A stretch of DNA of 64,000 nt, taken from contig JBFMBP010000039.1 in the NCBI GenBank assembly GCA_040755155.1, positions 1 to 64,000 of the forward strand. Direction: 5' to 3'. Numbering within the stretch: position 1 is the stretch's first letter; each line of letters begins with the position of its first letter. The notes under the pieces are model-generated. The model had not been told where the DNA came from and made no database searches. It saw nothing but the letters and a program-made list of their open reading frames with translations. Source of the DNA: Candidatus Omnitrophota bacterium. Its GTDB lineage: Bacteria > Hinthialibacterota > Hinthialibacteria > Hinthialibacterales > Hinthialibacteraceae. Both the position numbers and the translations under genes were made by a program. Below, one piece after another: positions 1 to 9,049 of this stretch.

Positions 1-134
1 GCAACAACGCGCGCTGGACTTGCTTCGCGTTCCCCTGTAGCGCTTTTGTACCCAGTAATCAACCTCCCGTTTGGGTTTATCTCCCAGAGTATTATATACT
101 TATGACTTTTGAGGGGGGGAACTTCGGTTTAGGG
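1..134 (+). mobile_element. 3' end of an IS1634/IS4-like element (partial, cut by window edge)
   Basis: The first 40 bases read in frame as the C-terminal peptide QQRALDLLRVPL followed by a stop, which resembles the tail of IS1634-type transposases. The same 134 bases recur with about 10% differences at 3640-3773. Both copies stop matching just after GGGGAACTTCGG(C/T)TTA, so that is probably the right end of the element. The rest of the transposase lies off the left edge, so it is unknown whether this copy is intact. Confidence 0.6.
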
Positions 135-211
135 ATTGGATACCGTGTTTCTACAGATTTTATATCAGCCGTCGAATCCGAGCCGTAGGATTGTTTCAGT
201 AATAGGTCGTT

Positions 212-553
212 ATGCAGCTTCTTATTATTATTCTCAATAAAGAGGAGTATCTGGACGATATCCTGGCCGAAATGGTGGAATTGGAAATCACCGGCGCTTC
301 CGTCGTGGAAGGGGTGGCGATGGAGCGGGTGCTGGCGAAAGACGTTCCCATCTTCGCCGGTCTATTGCAATCCACCCGCGGATCGCGCGCATACAACAAG
401 AATATCTTCGCCCTGATTCCATCCATGGAAATCGTCCAAAGATTGATCGCCATTCTGCGCGATCTCGACATCGATTTGACCGATCCCGCCATCGGAACTC
501 TCTTTACGCTGCCGATCGGCTTTTTTCTTTCCGCCAAAAACAATCGGCATTAA
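212..553 (+). CDS. PII-like small regulatory protein next to cation antiporters
   Basis: This is a 113-residue protein with the alternating strand/helix pattern of a ferredoxin-like fold. It begins MQLLIIILNKEEYLDDILAE, has an ITGASVVEG segment in mid-protein and a second strand-helix unit (FALIPSMEIVQRLIAIL). That layout fits the PII/CutA-like superfamily, whose divergent members often sit beside a membrane transporter and bind nucleotides to regulate it. The classical T-loop sequence of GlnB/GlnK is not present, so the ligand cannot be named. It lies 48 bases upstream of two antiporter genes on the same strand, probably in one operon. The ribosome binding site is weak. The family assignment rests on pattern and context only. 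Confidence 0.55.
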   Translation: MQLLIIILNKEEYLDDILAEMVELEITGASVVEGVAMERVLAKDVPIFAGLLQSTRGSRAYNKNIFALIPSMEIVQRLIAILRDLDIDLTDPAIGTLFTLPIGFFLSAKNNRH

Positions 554-601
554 AATACCCTCATTTCAAGCGAATTTTTACGAGGTGGATTTTATCTTAC
601 G

Positions 602-1981
602 ATGAACGCAATCGCCGGATTCGTTCTCATTCTTCTTCTGGGTTTCGCCGGATCGCGTCTGGCGTTGTTCCGCGGCCGTTTTTCCCTGGGGCTGCAATCC
701 ATTTTTTTGGCGGGAACGGAATTTTTGTTTATCGGAGTGATTCTGGGGCCATACGCCGCCAATGTGTTGACGGAATCCGCCTTGCAGCGATTGGCGCCTA
801 TTCTTAGCTTAGGGCTGGGGTGGATTGGATTGTTGATCGGGCTGCAATTCGACCGGCGCGTCGTCCGGCGCATTCCAGCGGCGATCTGGTGGACTGGCGC
901 CGCGATTTCCCTCGTCTGTTTTTCGACGGTGTTTCTGGCTTTATGGAGCGCGAGAGGTCTTCTCTTGCGAATGCTGCCTCTTTCCTTCGCGGACGATCTA
1001 TCCTGGTCTCGTTTCGGAACGCTGGCGGAAACGAGTTTTTGCGTTTTGCTGGCCGCTGCGTCGACGGAATCTACTTATACCGCCTTGGCGTTGGCGAAGA
1101 GAAGGACGGATGCGCGGGGGGAGACGATCAAGCTGTTGCAATTGCTTACCGATATCCGCGCTCCCCTCGCCATAATCGGCATGGGCGCATGGTATTGCCT
1201 CTACCATATTTCAAACCAGGGAACTCTAAGCGGAATCATCCCGGAAAACGCTTCGCTTCCCAACAAAATCATGGATGCGCCGCTGGATGGAATTTCCTTG
1301 GAGGCATTCTATTGCCCCCCGATCATGCACGGCGGCTTATGGCTGGCGGCGGCGCTGCTTCTTGGCGTTTCGCTTGGCTGGATGCTGCATTATCTGACTA
1401 GCGAAAGAATGGAAAGCCGGGAAATGCTATTGGCGCTGACCGGATCGGTAGTGTTGTCGACCGGACTAGCCGCCTCTCTGCACTTATCGCCTTTATTCGT
1501 CAATTTCATCATGGGCGCGACGTTGTCCAATCTACCTAATTTCGCACGCGGGCGCGTCTCGAATCTATTGACGGCGATGGAGAAGCCGTTCTTCGTTATC
1601 TTTATGATTCTAACCGGAGCGCTGTTGCCGGCGATTACTCCAATGGCGCTCGCCTTCGTTTCGCTTTATCTTTTTGCGCGAGTTTTGGGATTATACGCAG
1701 GAATGCGCTGGGCAAACGCTTTGTTTTTGAAAAGCAAAATCCCCATCCTTCCCCGCTTAGGGTTGGCGATGCTTCCGCAAGGCGGAGTGGCCATCGCTTT
1801 GGCGATCGATTACAAATTGATCTATCCCGGCCGCTGGGCGGATTTGGCGCTGAGCGTCGCGATCTTATCCGTTCTCGTCAATCAACTGATCGGTCCGGCG
1901 CTGCTGATGCGGGCGTTAAGGCGATCGGGCGATATCTCGGCTCCGGATTGGCGGAACTTAGCAAAATCCAATTCGTCTTAA
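602..1981 (+). CDS. Cation:proton antiporter (CPA2 / KefB-NhaP type), first of pair
   Basis: This 459-residue, very hydrophobic protein has about twelve membrane segments, as in Na+/H+ or K+/H+ exchangers of the CPA2 group. The FIGVILGPYAAN stretch near residue 45 matches the family's conserved G-x-x-LGP helix. A second internal half with a SLHLSPLFVNFIMGATLSN segment near residue 300 fits the inverted-repeat architecture. No cytoplasmic TrkA-N/RCK nucleotide-binding domain follows, so regulation would have to come from a partner, plausibly the PII-like protein upstream. The next antiporter starts 10 bases after its stop. Ion specificity cannot be read from the sequence. Confidence 0.8.
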   Translation: MNAIAGFVLILLLGFAGSRLALFRGRFSLGLQSIFLAGTEFLFIGVILGPYAANVLTESALQRLAPILSLGLGWIGLLIGLQFDRRVVRRIPAAIWWTGAAISLVCFSTVFLALWSARGLLLRMLPLSFADDLSWSRFGTLAETSFCVLLAAASTESTYTALALAKRRTDARGETIKLLQLLTDIRAPLAIIGMGAWYCLYHISNQGTLSGIIPENASLPNKIMDAPLDGISLEAFYCPPIMHGGLWLAAALLLGVSLGWMLHYLTSERMESREMLLALTGSVVLSTGLAASLHLSPLFVNFIMGATLSNLPNFARGRVSNLLTAMEKPFFVIFMILTGALLPAITPMALAFVSLYLFARVLGLYAGMRWANALFLKSKIPILPRLGLAMLPQGGVAIALAIDYKLIYPGRWADLALSVAILSVLVNQLIGPALLMRALRRSGDISAPDWRNLAKSNSS

Positions 1982-1991
1982 AGGATCGTTC

Positions 1992-3284
1992 ATGCGCTCT
2001 CGGTCGATAGCGTTTTTTATTATGGCGGCTTTGATTCTAATTGTCCGCCAATACCCCTTTCCCTTAGGAGAAAGCGGAATAGGCGGCATGGCCGTCGCTT
2101 TGGGCGGGGTGATTCTCGCCGCCTATCTAGCGGGGGAAATTCTGTCTCGCTTGCGGCTGCCGCGCATTTCCGGATACCTCTTCACCGGCATGGCTTTGGG
2201 TCCTTATATCGGCGGCTTTTTGACGAATGACATGATCCGCGATTTTTCCTTGATCGATCAAATCGCGCTGGCCTTGATCGCGTTGTCCGCCGGGGGGGAA
2301 TTGCGCTTCGCCTCTATACGACAAAGATGGCGGGGAATCGCCTACATCACGCTGGCGCAAACGATTTCTCTCTTTCTAGCCGGAGCCGCCGTTTTTTTCG
2401 TTATAATTCATTGGCTGCCTTTTCTTTCCTCGCTCTCTTTTCGCGGGCGGTTGGCGGCTTCGGCGATTTTCGGCGTTATATCCGTCGCCCAGTCGCCTTC
2501 TTCGACCATCGCCGTTATCACGGAAACTCGTTCTTCGGGAAAGGCTACGGAAGCCATTTTGGGCGTCGCCGTCGTCAAGGATGTTTTGGTGATCGTACTT
2601 TTTACGGCGTTGATTCCCCTTGTCAAAATTTCAGAACAGGGCGGCAGCTTCGAATGGGGCTTTTTGGGCGAGTTGGCCGAAGAACTCGTCTTTTCCTGCG
2701 GCGCGGGATTATTAGCGGGGTGGATGATTTCGCAATATCTGAAAATGATCCGCATCGACGCCATTCTCTTTGTGCTCGCCTTTTGCTATTTAGTTTCTGA
2801 AGGCTCGAAGACGCTGCACTTGGATACGCTGATTATATGCATCATCGCCGGATTCTGGGTTACGAACGCTTCGAAGCAAGGCAAAGATTTGATCGAGACG
2901 ATCGAAAACAGTTCGTTAATCGTCTACGTGATTTTCTTCTGCATCGCCGGCGCTTCGTTGAATTTAGCCGCTTTAGCCTTAGCCTGGGCGGCGACGATCG
3001 TTTTGGTATTGGCGAGAATGCTGGCCATGGCGGGATCGACGTGGATCGGCATTCGTCTTTCGAGAGACATTTATCCTTCGGCGTCAAGTTTATGGACGGC
3101 GTTCCTGGCGCAGGCGGGCGTCAGCCTGGGTTTGGTTACGATCTTGCAAAGAGAAGGCATCTCCTGGGGCGCCGATTTGAAAACTATTGTCGTCACCGTC
3201 ATCGCCGTGAATCAAATCGTCGGCCCTATCGCATTAAAATTCGCGCTGCAGCGTTCCGGGGAGACGGGGAAGCATCGGCGATGA
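1992..3284 (+). CDS. Cation:proton antiporter (CPA2 type), second of pair
   Basis: This 430-residue protein with about twelve hydrophobic segments is homologous in layout to the gene before it but clearly diverged. The signature YLFTGMALGPYIGGF (about residues 62-76) is the conserved CPA2 TG-x-x-LGP motif. A polar stretch around residues 160-200 (SVAQSPSSTIAVITETRSSG, then VAVVKDVLVIV) resembles the ion-binding unwound helices. There is no C-terminal RCK domain. It is probably translated with the upstream antiporter. Two adjacent non-identical exchangers could form a heterodimer, but that is inference. A hairpin terminator follows at 3326. Confidence 0.8.
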   Translation: MRSRSIAFFIMAALILIVRQYPFPLGESGIGGMAVALGGVILAAYLAGEILSRLRLPRISGYLFTGMALGPYIGGFLTNDMIRDFSLIDQIALALIALSAGGELRFASIRQRWRGIAYITLAQTISLFLAGAAVFFVIIHWLPFLSSLSFRGRLAASAIFGVISVAQSPSSTIAVITETRSSGKATEAILGVAVVKDVLVIVLFTALIPLVKISEQGGSFEWGFLGELAEELVFSCGAGLLAGWMISQYLKMIRIDAILFVLAFCYLVSEGSKTLHLDTLIICIIAGFWVTNASKQGKDLIETIENSSLIVYVIFFCIAGASLNLAALALAWAATIVLVLARMLAMAGSTWIGIRLSRDIYPSASSLWTAFLAQAGVSLGLVTILQREGISWGADLKTIVVTVIAVNQIVGPIALKFALQRSGETGKHRR

Positions 3285-3325
3285 CTTCTAATCCGAAGTT
3301 CCTAAATAAATAATTGGAATATTAG

Positions 3326-3362
3326 GCGTAACCTTTGGATATTTTTGAGGTTGCGCTTTTTT
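3326..3362 (+). terminator. Rho-independent terminator of the antiporter operon
   Basis: GCGTAACCT (3326-3334) pairs with AGGTTGCGC (3348-3356), nine pairs with one G-T wobble and a 13-base loop. Six T follow. It lies 40 bases after the last antiporter stop. Confidence 0.75.
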
Positions 3363-3480
3363 GTGCTGCAAGGAATGTAGTCATGTAAATATGTAGATAA
3401 TTTTATAACTCTCGCACTTGCCGGGAACGGGATTTAGTCGTCGCTATGATCGCCGCTCGCATTTAGCAACCCTCCTCGAA

Positions 3481-3773
3481 ATTGGCGCTGTCTCATGAGT
3501 TGAGGGAATGGAGCGCCTCGACCACGTTCGGAAAAAGTGGTGGAATCCTACAAACGGCTTTCCACGGTGGAACGGGCTTTTCGCAGACTGAAGAGCGTCG
3601 ATACCGGCCTTTAAGAAAATCACTCAACCCAATCCGATGCAACAACGCGCGCTGGATTTGCTTCGCGTTCCCCTGTAGCGCTTTTGTACCCACTAATCAA
3701 CCTCCCGTTTGGGCTTATCTGTCAGATTATTGTATACTTATAACTTATGAGGAGGGGAACTTCGGCTTAATTT
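3481..3773 (+). pseudogene. Degraded IS1634/IS4-like transposase remnant
   Basis: Bases 3537-3614 read VVESYKRLSTVERAFRRLKS and then VDTGL and a stop. The Y...VE.aF..LK pattern is the C-terminal catalytic helix typical of IS4-superfamily (IS1634) transposases, whose third acidic residue is this Glu. The frame is then broken. A further C-terminal piece (MQQRALDLLRVPL, stop) follows at about 3635-3678, and bases 3640-3773 repeat bases 1-134. No intact transposase exists here, and the 5' part of the element is missing. The surrounding 3363-3880 holds no other convincing gene. Confidence 0.7.
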
Positions 3774-3881
3774 AATTTTTTTTGGTTGATAATATCTATT
3801 TTTTGTTATATATTATTAATAAAAGCATAATTATTTTACAATTCTTCTTGGGTTCATCCTTTTCGTTGGCGAGAAGAAATC

Positions 3882-5438
3882 ATGATGGCGGTTTTGTTGG
3901 GGGTTATTCTATTACTGATAGGAGGAATAGCGCTAGCCTTGTTTACGGCTCCAAGCGCAGCCTGCGACAACAAGAGGATTCTAGAGGACTTAGGGATTGT
4001 CGATTCCTGGGCGGGCGAAGAGACGGTTCCCTTTTTCAAATGGGGATGGCATGAGGAAGAAGAGGGGCGTATTTCGGCGGAACGCATCGTTAAATTAGCC
4101 TTTCAAAAAACAGACTTGTGTCTGGATGCGGACGATCTCGCTTTTTTCGAAAATTTATGCAAACGCCACCAGTTGGGAATCGAGATTAAAGCCGAAGAAG
4201 TCGAAAGCCGCATTCAAGAGATCGCTGGGAAAGCGCAAATCATTCGCGATTGGGCCGCCAAGGAAGTTGGGAAATCGATCTTTTTTGTTGTGGGAGCTTC
4301 TCCCGCCGAAACGCAATTGCTGCTCAAGCGCGCGGGGGTTCAAGCGGAGCCGGACAAAGCGCAAGGCCGGCTTTGCGCTGTGGAATTCCAGCGGTTGATG
4401 AGCCGGTTGGGAATGCAGTTTCTCCGGCGCGAGACAACCGGCTTTATCATAGAAGATTCCGCCGCGCAAAAAGAGATTCGGCTGTGCGGATTGGACGCCT
4501 GGCTGCAACTGATTGGGATTTTCAAAGCGGAAATCGAACGGCAATCGGAAAACCAGGCGCATGTTTTTTATCCTGCCGTCATGCGGGCTTTGAAGCATAT
4601 AGCGGGAGACGGGGGACTGTTTCAAGAGTTGGAAAGGGATGTCGAGAAGGCCAAATCGTTCCGCAAGATATTATCCAACTCTTCGAATCGCAGCGATTTT
4701 TCCATGAATGTAGAACGGGCGAAACAATGCGACTCCCTGTTCTACGAATGGAAATACACGGAGGGCGTTCCCTTCAATCAAATCGATCAAAACCGCTTCC
4801 GCGATCTATTGACCAACGAAACGCTTTCACCGCACTTTCGCCAGATTTTATTGGAACGCATCGACGAAGATATCCGCAGCCTCGCCAAACTCGTAAATAT
4901 ATTTCCCCGCTTCGTTATCTTTTATGGCGGAACCCCAACGTCCCGTTCTTTTCTGTGCGATCAATATTCCCACCATCTCATGGTGTTGCAGGAGACGTTG
5001 TCGGCGGTCGCCAAATGCGAAATCGCCCCTCCTACCATTCTTCTGTTTCCGGAAGAGGAAGTAGAGGAAGTTCGTAAATCTCCCAGGCGGGGGCCTAACG
5101 CGGCGCATCTCGATAAAAGAATGGCGGAAAAACAGAGCGTGATCTGCATGGAACTGGGATTGAACCAGCAAGTGGCGGAAACGCGGGGCTGGCTGGTCAA
5201 TCTCGGCTTGAACGATCCCAGCGACAACGAAGTGGAAGCGCTGGGGAAAGACCCTTTCAAGCGCTATCTCCGCTTCAATTGCAATTCCGCCGGTGATGTC
5301 GATTTCGCCAATAACACGTTCAACGCCCGCAAGTCGCGAGTCGATTTTTTCAACATGGCTCTCGACTCTCTCGTCGTCATGCCGCCTATTCAGAAGAAGA
5401 AAGGCGAGTCCAACGAAATCACCTCGGCGAAGGCGTGA
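3882..5438 (+). CDS. Membrane-anchored protein of unknown function
   Basis: I do not recognise this 518-residue protein. The first 25 residues (MMAVLLGVILLLIGGIALAL, then FTAPSA) form one hydrophobic segment, either a signal anchor or an uncleaved signal peptide. The rest is soluble, acidic and helix-rich, with segments such as RISAERIVKLAFQ near residue 67, ILLERIDEDIRSLAKLVNIF near 320 and ILLFPEEEVEEVRK near 385. No catalytic motif stands out. The start could be either of two adjacent ATG codons (3882 or 3885). It stands alone between an IS remnant and a convergent oxidoreductase gene. Codon structure is good along the whole length, so it is a real gene. Confidence 0.65.
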   Translation: MMAVLLGVILLLIGGIALALFTAPSAACDNKRILEDLGIVDSWAGEETVPFFKWGWHEEEEGRISAERIVKLAFQKTDLCLDADDLAFFENLCKRHQLGIEIKAEEVESRIQEIAGKAQIIRDWAAKEVGKSIFFVVGASPAETQLLLKRAGVQAEPDKAQGRLCAVEFQRLMSRLGMQFLRRETTGFIIEDSAAQKEIRLCGLDAWLQLIGIFKAEIERQSENQAHVFYPAVMRALKHIAGDGGLFQELERDVEKAKSFRKILSNSSNRSDFSMNVERAKQCDSLFYEWKYTEGVPFNQIDQNRFRDLLTNETLSPHFRQILLERIDEDIRSLAKLVNIFPRFVIFYGGTPTSRSFLCDQYSHHLMVLQETLSAVAKCEIAPPTILLFPEEEVEEVRKSPRRGPNAAHLDKRMAEKQSVICMELGLNQQVAETRGWLVNLGLNDPSDNEVEALGKDPFKRYLRFNCNSAGDVDFANNTFNARKSRVDFFNMALDSLVVMPPIQKKKGESNEITSAKA

Positions 5439-5504
5439 TTTTTATATTCCGTTTCTTCCAATTGGAAAGAGTTTTTCCAATAAAAATGGATAGTCCCTTT
5501 CTAC

Positions 5505-6875
5505 TTACAACGACCATCCTTCGCGGAACGTTGGATGGACGATGGCGTTGGCTTTATCGTTGTTTTTGATTTCCATATGTTGCGGATCCCAATACAAGCG
5601 TTCGTCTTTGACTTGCATGGCGAGTACGCCTAACAGCGCCATTTCGGTCAAGGCGCCGCCGTATTCGAAACTGGCGCTGGAGGGCTTGCCGTCTTTACAG
5701 GCGCGCAGCCAATCCTGCACGTGTCCGCCTTGGCCGCCCTTTACTCGCGGAATCGTCGCCGGGGGGCGATTATATTCCTTCATTAGCGATTCCGGTTCCA
5801 AGCGAAGGCTGCCCGCGCCGTGGGAGCCATGCAGGATAATTCCCTTCTCGCCTACGAACATGGCGCCGTTGCCGCCCAGCTTCTCTCCATTGATATAATT
5901 CGCCGGGATGGGCGGCTTCAACCTGCCGTCGAACCAAGTTAGTTTCACTGGAGGATGAATGCCGCGAGCCGGAAATTGGTAACGCACGATGGCGGCGCGG
6001 GGATAGGTTTCGGCGCTGATTTCCGGCTCCCAATGGGTGGTTGTCGCTTCCACGTATTCGGGAGCGCCGAGGTTCATCGCCCAGAAGGCCGGGTCCATGA
6101 TATGGCATCCCATATCGCCGATGGCGCCGGTGCCGAAAGCGAGCCAGCTGCGCCATTTCGTGGGGCAATAATCTGGGTGATAAGGACGGAAAGCGACGGG
6201 GCCAAGCCATAAATCCCAATCCAAACCTTCTGGGACGGGCGGCGTTTCTTTGGGACGAGCCTGCACTAGAAACATCGACCAAGGATCGCCGCCGACGGGG
6301 CGGTCGCTCCATGCGTAGACTTCGCGGATTTCTCCCACAACGCCATCGGCGATCCACTCGCAGAGCATACGAATCTCGTCGGAGGAATGGCCTTGATTGC
6401 CCATTTGCGTTATCACGCCGGCCTGGCGCGCCGCTTCGGTTACCATCCGCGTCTCGTAGATCGAATGGCATAGTGGTTTTTCGCAGAACAGATGCTTCTT
6501 GCGCTTCAACGCGGCCATAGCGGCGACGGAGTGGCAATGATCGGGAGTGGCGACGAGGACGGCGTCGATTTCTTTTTCCATTTGGTCGAACATGACGCGG
6601 AAATCTTTAAACGGTTTGGCGTTGGGAAATTGCCTGAACGAACGCGCGGCGCTGCGGGAATCCACGTCGCACAAGGCGACGATATTTTCCGAGACGGCGT
6701 TTCGAAGATCGTCGCCGCCCCGTCCGCCTACGCCGATGGCGGCGAGATTCAATTTATCGTTGGGCGAGGCAACGCCGTTGCGTACCAGAACCGAATTGGG
6801 AACAATGGTAAAAGCGGCGGCGCCCATCGCGCCGTTCTTAAAGAAACTGCGTCTCGTGGTTTTCGTTGCTTTCAT
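5505..6875 (-). CDS. Gfo/Idh/MocA family oxidoreductase with Tat signal
   Basis: This 456-residue protein begins with a twin-arginine signal (TTRRSFFKNG, then a hydrophobic run ending about residue 37), so it should be exported folded with its cofactor. Next is an N-terminal Rossmann fold: LAAIGVGGRGGDDLRNA carries the glycine-rich NAD(P) motif, followed by IVALCDVDSR, AVLVATPDHCH and the EKPLCH motif (E-K-P) typical of Gfo/Idh/MocA dehydrogenases. The C-terminal half is the alpha/beta substrate domain with GAIGDMGCHIMD. Such Tat-exported members are abundant in PVC-type bacteria and usually act on sugars or inositols; the substrate here is unknown. The start has a good AAGGAG site seven bases upstream. 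It appears monocistronic. Confidence 0.85.
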   Translation of the reverse strand: MKATKTTRRSFFKNGAMGAAAFTIVPNSVLVRNGVASPNDKLNLAAIGVGGRGGDDLRNAVSENIVALCDVDSRSAARSFRQFPNAKPFKDFRVMFDQMEKEIDAVLVATPDHCHSVAAMAALKRKKHLFCEKPLCHSIYETRMVTEAARQAGVITQMGNQGHSSDEIRMLCEWIADGVVGEIREVYAWSDRPVGGDPWSMFLVQARPKETPPVPEGLDWDLWLGPVAFRPYHPDYCPTKWRSWLAFGTGAIGDMGCHIMDPAFWAMNLGAPEYVEATTTHWEPEISAETYPRAAIVRYQFPARGIHPPVKLTWFDGRLKPPIPANYINGEKLGGNGAMFVGEKGIILHGSHGAGSLRLEPESLMKEYNRPPATIPRVKGGQGGHVQDWLRACKDGKPSSASFEYGGALTEMALLGVLAMQVKDERLYWDPQHMEIKNNDKANAIVHPTFREGWSL

Positions 6876-7168
6876 CGGATTCTCCTTAACGCTAAATGAA
6901 CATGATTTAAGACAATTCTATTTTATACAAAAACGATAAGATTTCGATAGAGGAGCGAATGGGCAACTTTCTAAACTATCATTATCTGGCGCGTAACAAT
7001 CGCCAGTAACTGTATCTCCACTGCATGCAGCGACCAACGTTTCAATCCACATTGAGTCCAAATTGCATATACATTTGTTATCATACGCATCGAATTTATT
7101 ATCGAACGCCAATACCTATTTTATTCCAGTTGATGGGACCTATCATGAAGACGACGAAAGAAAAATCT

Positions 7169-9049
7169 CTAATTGTTATTGCATAAAAATATTCCGCTGC
7201 GCGGGGGTAGCTTTATGGATATGAATTGCTTATCGATTCGTACATCGCTATGGATTTTAAGGCAGTCTCTCAGAATCAATCCATCGTCTAAGCCAAGCGT
7301 ATGGACGGGAACGAGCAAATTCTTCCATTCATTGAAATTGTTAATGGCAATGATTGCGGCATGTTTATCGAGGATGCGCGCATAGACATACTCTTGGTCG
7401 TTTATGACAAGATGGACTAAACGCCCGCCGCGCAGCGGCGCCATGGTTCGGCGCAATGATGCGAGCGTCTGGACGTGTTTCAATACGCTTTGCTCTTGCT
7501 CCGTCCGGCCAGATTCATAAAACGCATTGCGCTCGTCGTCAGGCCAACCGCCGGGGAAATCTCGGCGATTGTCCGGATCGCCGCCGCCCGGCATGGCGAT
7601 TTCATCGCCGTAATAAATAAGAGGAACGCCGCGCGTCGTCATCAAAAAGGTATAGGCGAGTTTCAATCCTTCCACCGTGGCGTTTTCTTCGTTCATGAAG
7701 CGGGCGACGTCATGCAATCCCAAAAACGTCACAAGCAACTCTGGATTTTCATATAACCAATCTTTGCTCAATGCGATAACGGCTTCGCGCAAGGATTTTT
7801 GTTTCGCGAACGCGTCGCGTATTTTGTAAAATAGAGGAAAGTCAAATAAAGCATCGATTCCGGAATCGATGCCGTCGAAGCGAGAGCGGCCGCCTTGATA
7901 GAACGATACTTTGGCAGGATCGCCGTCGAACATTTCGCCAAGCAATATAAAATGAGGATACTCTTTCTTAACGGCTTTCGCCCAGTCGCGCCAATAGGAA
8001 CGAGGAACATAAGGCAGCGTATCTTGTCGAATGGCGTCGATTCCCGATACGCCAATCCACCAAAGTGAATTTTGGATTAAGTATAATGCTGTTTCCTTGT
8101 CGTTTTGGTTTAGGTCGGGCAAAATGTCGATAAACCATCCCTCAAGAGTATCTTTTTGAGCCGCGTCCGACGCGTAGGGATCGTTTAACGTCCATGTTTG
8201 CCAGACGTTCTTCAAATGCTGGCCCTCGCTGCCATTATACCATGTAGGCGTTGGCGGATCTTTCACCCAGCGATGATAAGGGCTTGTATGGTTCGCCACT
8301 TGGTCCATGACGACTTTGATTCCATGCGCATGAGCTTGATCGACAAGTTTGCGAAACAAATCAAAATCGCCGAAGTGTTCTTCCACGCCATAAAAATCGA
8401 CGGCTCCATAGCCATGATAATCCGTAATTGGACCTTCGTCGTAAATTTCCTTCTCATTGAGCGCGTTATGGTTGTCGTAAATGGGATTTAACCATAACGC
8501 CGTAACGCCGAGATCTTTGAGATAAGGCAGTTTGTCAATAATGCCTTGAAAATCTCCTCCATGATAGTAGCGCGTTTTTAAGCGGTTGCACAATCCAGCC
8601 GATTGGGAAGGATTGTCGTTGCTTGCATCTCCATTGGCAAACCGGTCTGGCATTAACAAATAAATCACGTCATCGCTTGAGATGCCTTGAAAGCGTCCTT
8701 CTCGCGTTAGGGGCTTTTGCAGAGAAAAAGGAATTTGTTCCTGCTCATCATGAGTGGAAAGTTCTAAAGAAACGTTTCCAAGACCGGCGTTTTTATCGAT
8801 ATGCAGATCGACAAATGCATAGGTTCCGCTCTGATTTATGCTTACTAATCCGATTTGAACGCCGTTGTGATGCGAAACAACGCGAGCGCCTTGCAAGTTT
8901 TTTCCATGGATTAATAGGCGAATGGGATTCCAGGAATGATTCGTCCACCAATTGGGCGGTTCGACTTTATGGATGATGGATTGCGATAGAACCGAGTGAG
9001 TAAAACAAGCGATGATAAAGGCAATAGCAATCGAACGAGTTCGTTTCAT
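7169..9049 (-). CDS. Secreted GH13 alpha-amylase / cyclomaltodextrinase-like enzyme
   Basis: This 626-residue protein has an N-terminal signal peptide (IAIAFIIACFTHSVLSQS). An immunoglobulin-like N domain of the cyclomaltodextrinase type (about residues 25-110) precedes a GH13 TIM barrel. The family regions are visible: DQVANHT (region I), GIDAIRQDT (region II, with the catalytic Asp), LLGEMFDGD (region III, with the catalytic Glu) and FLGLHDVARF (region IV). A C-terminal beta domain closes the protein. It should hydrolyse starch fragments or cyclodextrins in the periplasm, like SusA or neopullulanase. Its start overlaps the end of the upstream MFS gene by four bases, so the two are co-translated and it is the third gene of the maltodextrin operon. 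Confidence 0.9.
   Translation of the reverse strand: MKRTRSIAIAFIIACFTHSVLSQSIIHKVEPPNWWTNHSWNPIRLLIHGKNLQGARVVSHHNGVQIGLVSINQSGTYAFVDLHIDKNAGLGNVSLELSTHDEQEQIPFSLQKPLTREGRFQGISSDDVIYLLMPDRFANGDASNDNPSQSAGLCNRLKTRYYHGGDFQGIIDKLPYLKDLGVTALWLNPIYDNHNALNEKEIYDEGPITDYHGYGAVDFYGVEEHFGDFDLFRKLVDQAHAHGIKVVMDQVANHTSPYHRWVKDPPTPTWYNGSEGQHLKNVWQTWTLNDPYASDAAQKDTLEGWFIDILPDLNQNDKETALYLIQNSLWWIGVSGIDAIRQDTLPYVPRSYWRDWAKAVKKEYPHFILLGEMFDGDPAKVSFYQGGRSRFDGIDSGIDALFDFPLFYKIRDAFAKQKSLREAVIALSKDWLYENPELLVTFLGLHDVARFMNEENATVEGLKLAYTFLMTTRGVPLIYYGDEIAMPGGGDPDNRRDFPGGWPDDERNAFYESGRTEQEQSVLKHVQTLASLRRTMAPLRGGRLVHLVINDQEYVYARILDKHAAIIAINNFNEWKNLLVPVHTLGLDDGLILRDCLKIHSDVRIDKQFISIKLPPRSGIFLCNNN

Noticed and set aside
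1-3773. Composite transposon
   Set aside because: Only 3' remnants of the IS are visible, the right one is broken, and target duplications cannot be shown.
6918-7112. A 64-codon minus-strand frame between the oxidoreductase and amylase genes
   Set aside because: Cys-rich, no ribosome site, no resemblance to anything. The 6876-7168 interval looks like plain intergenic DNA.
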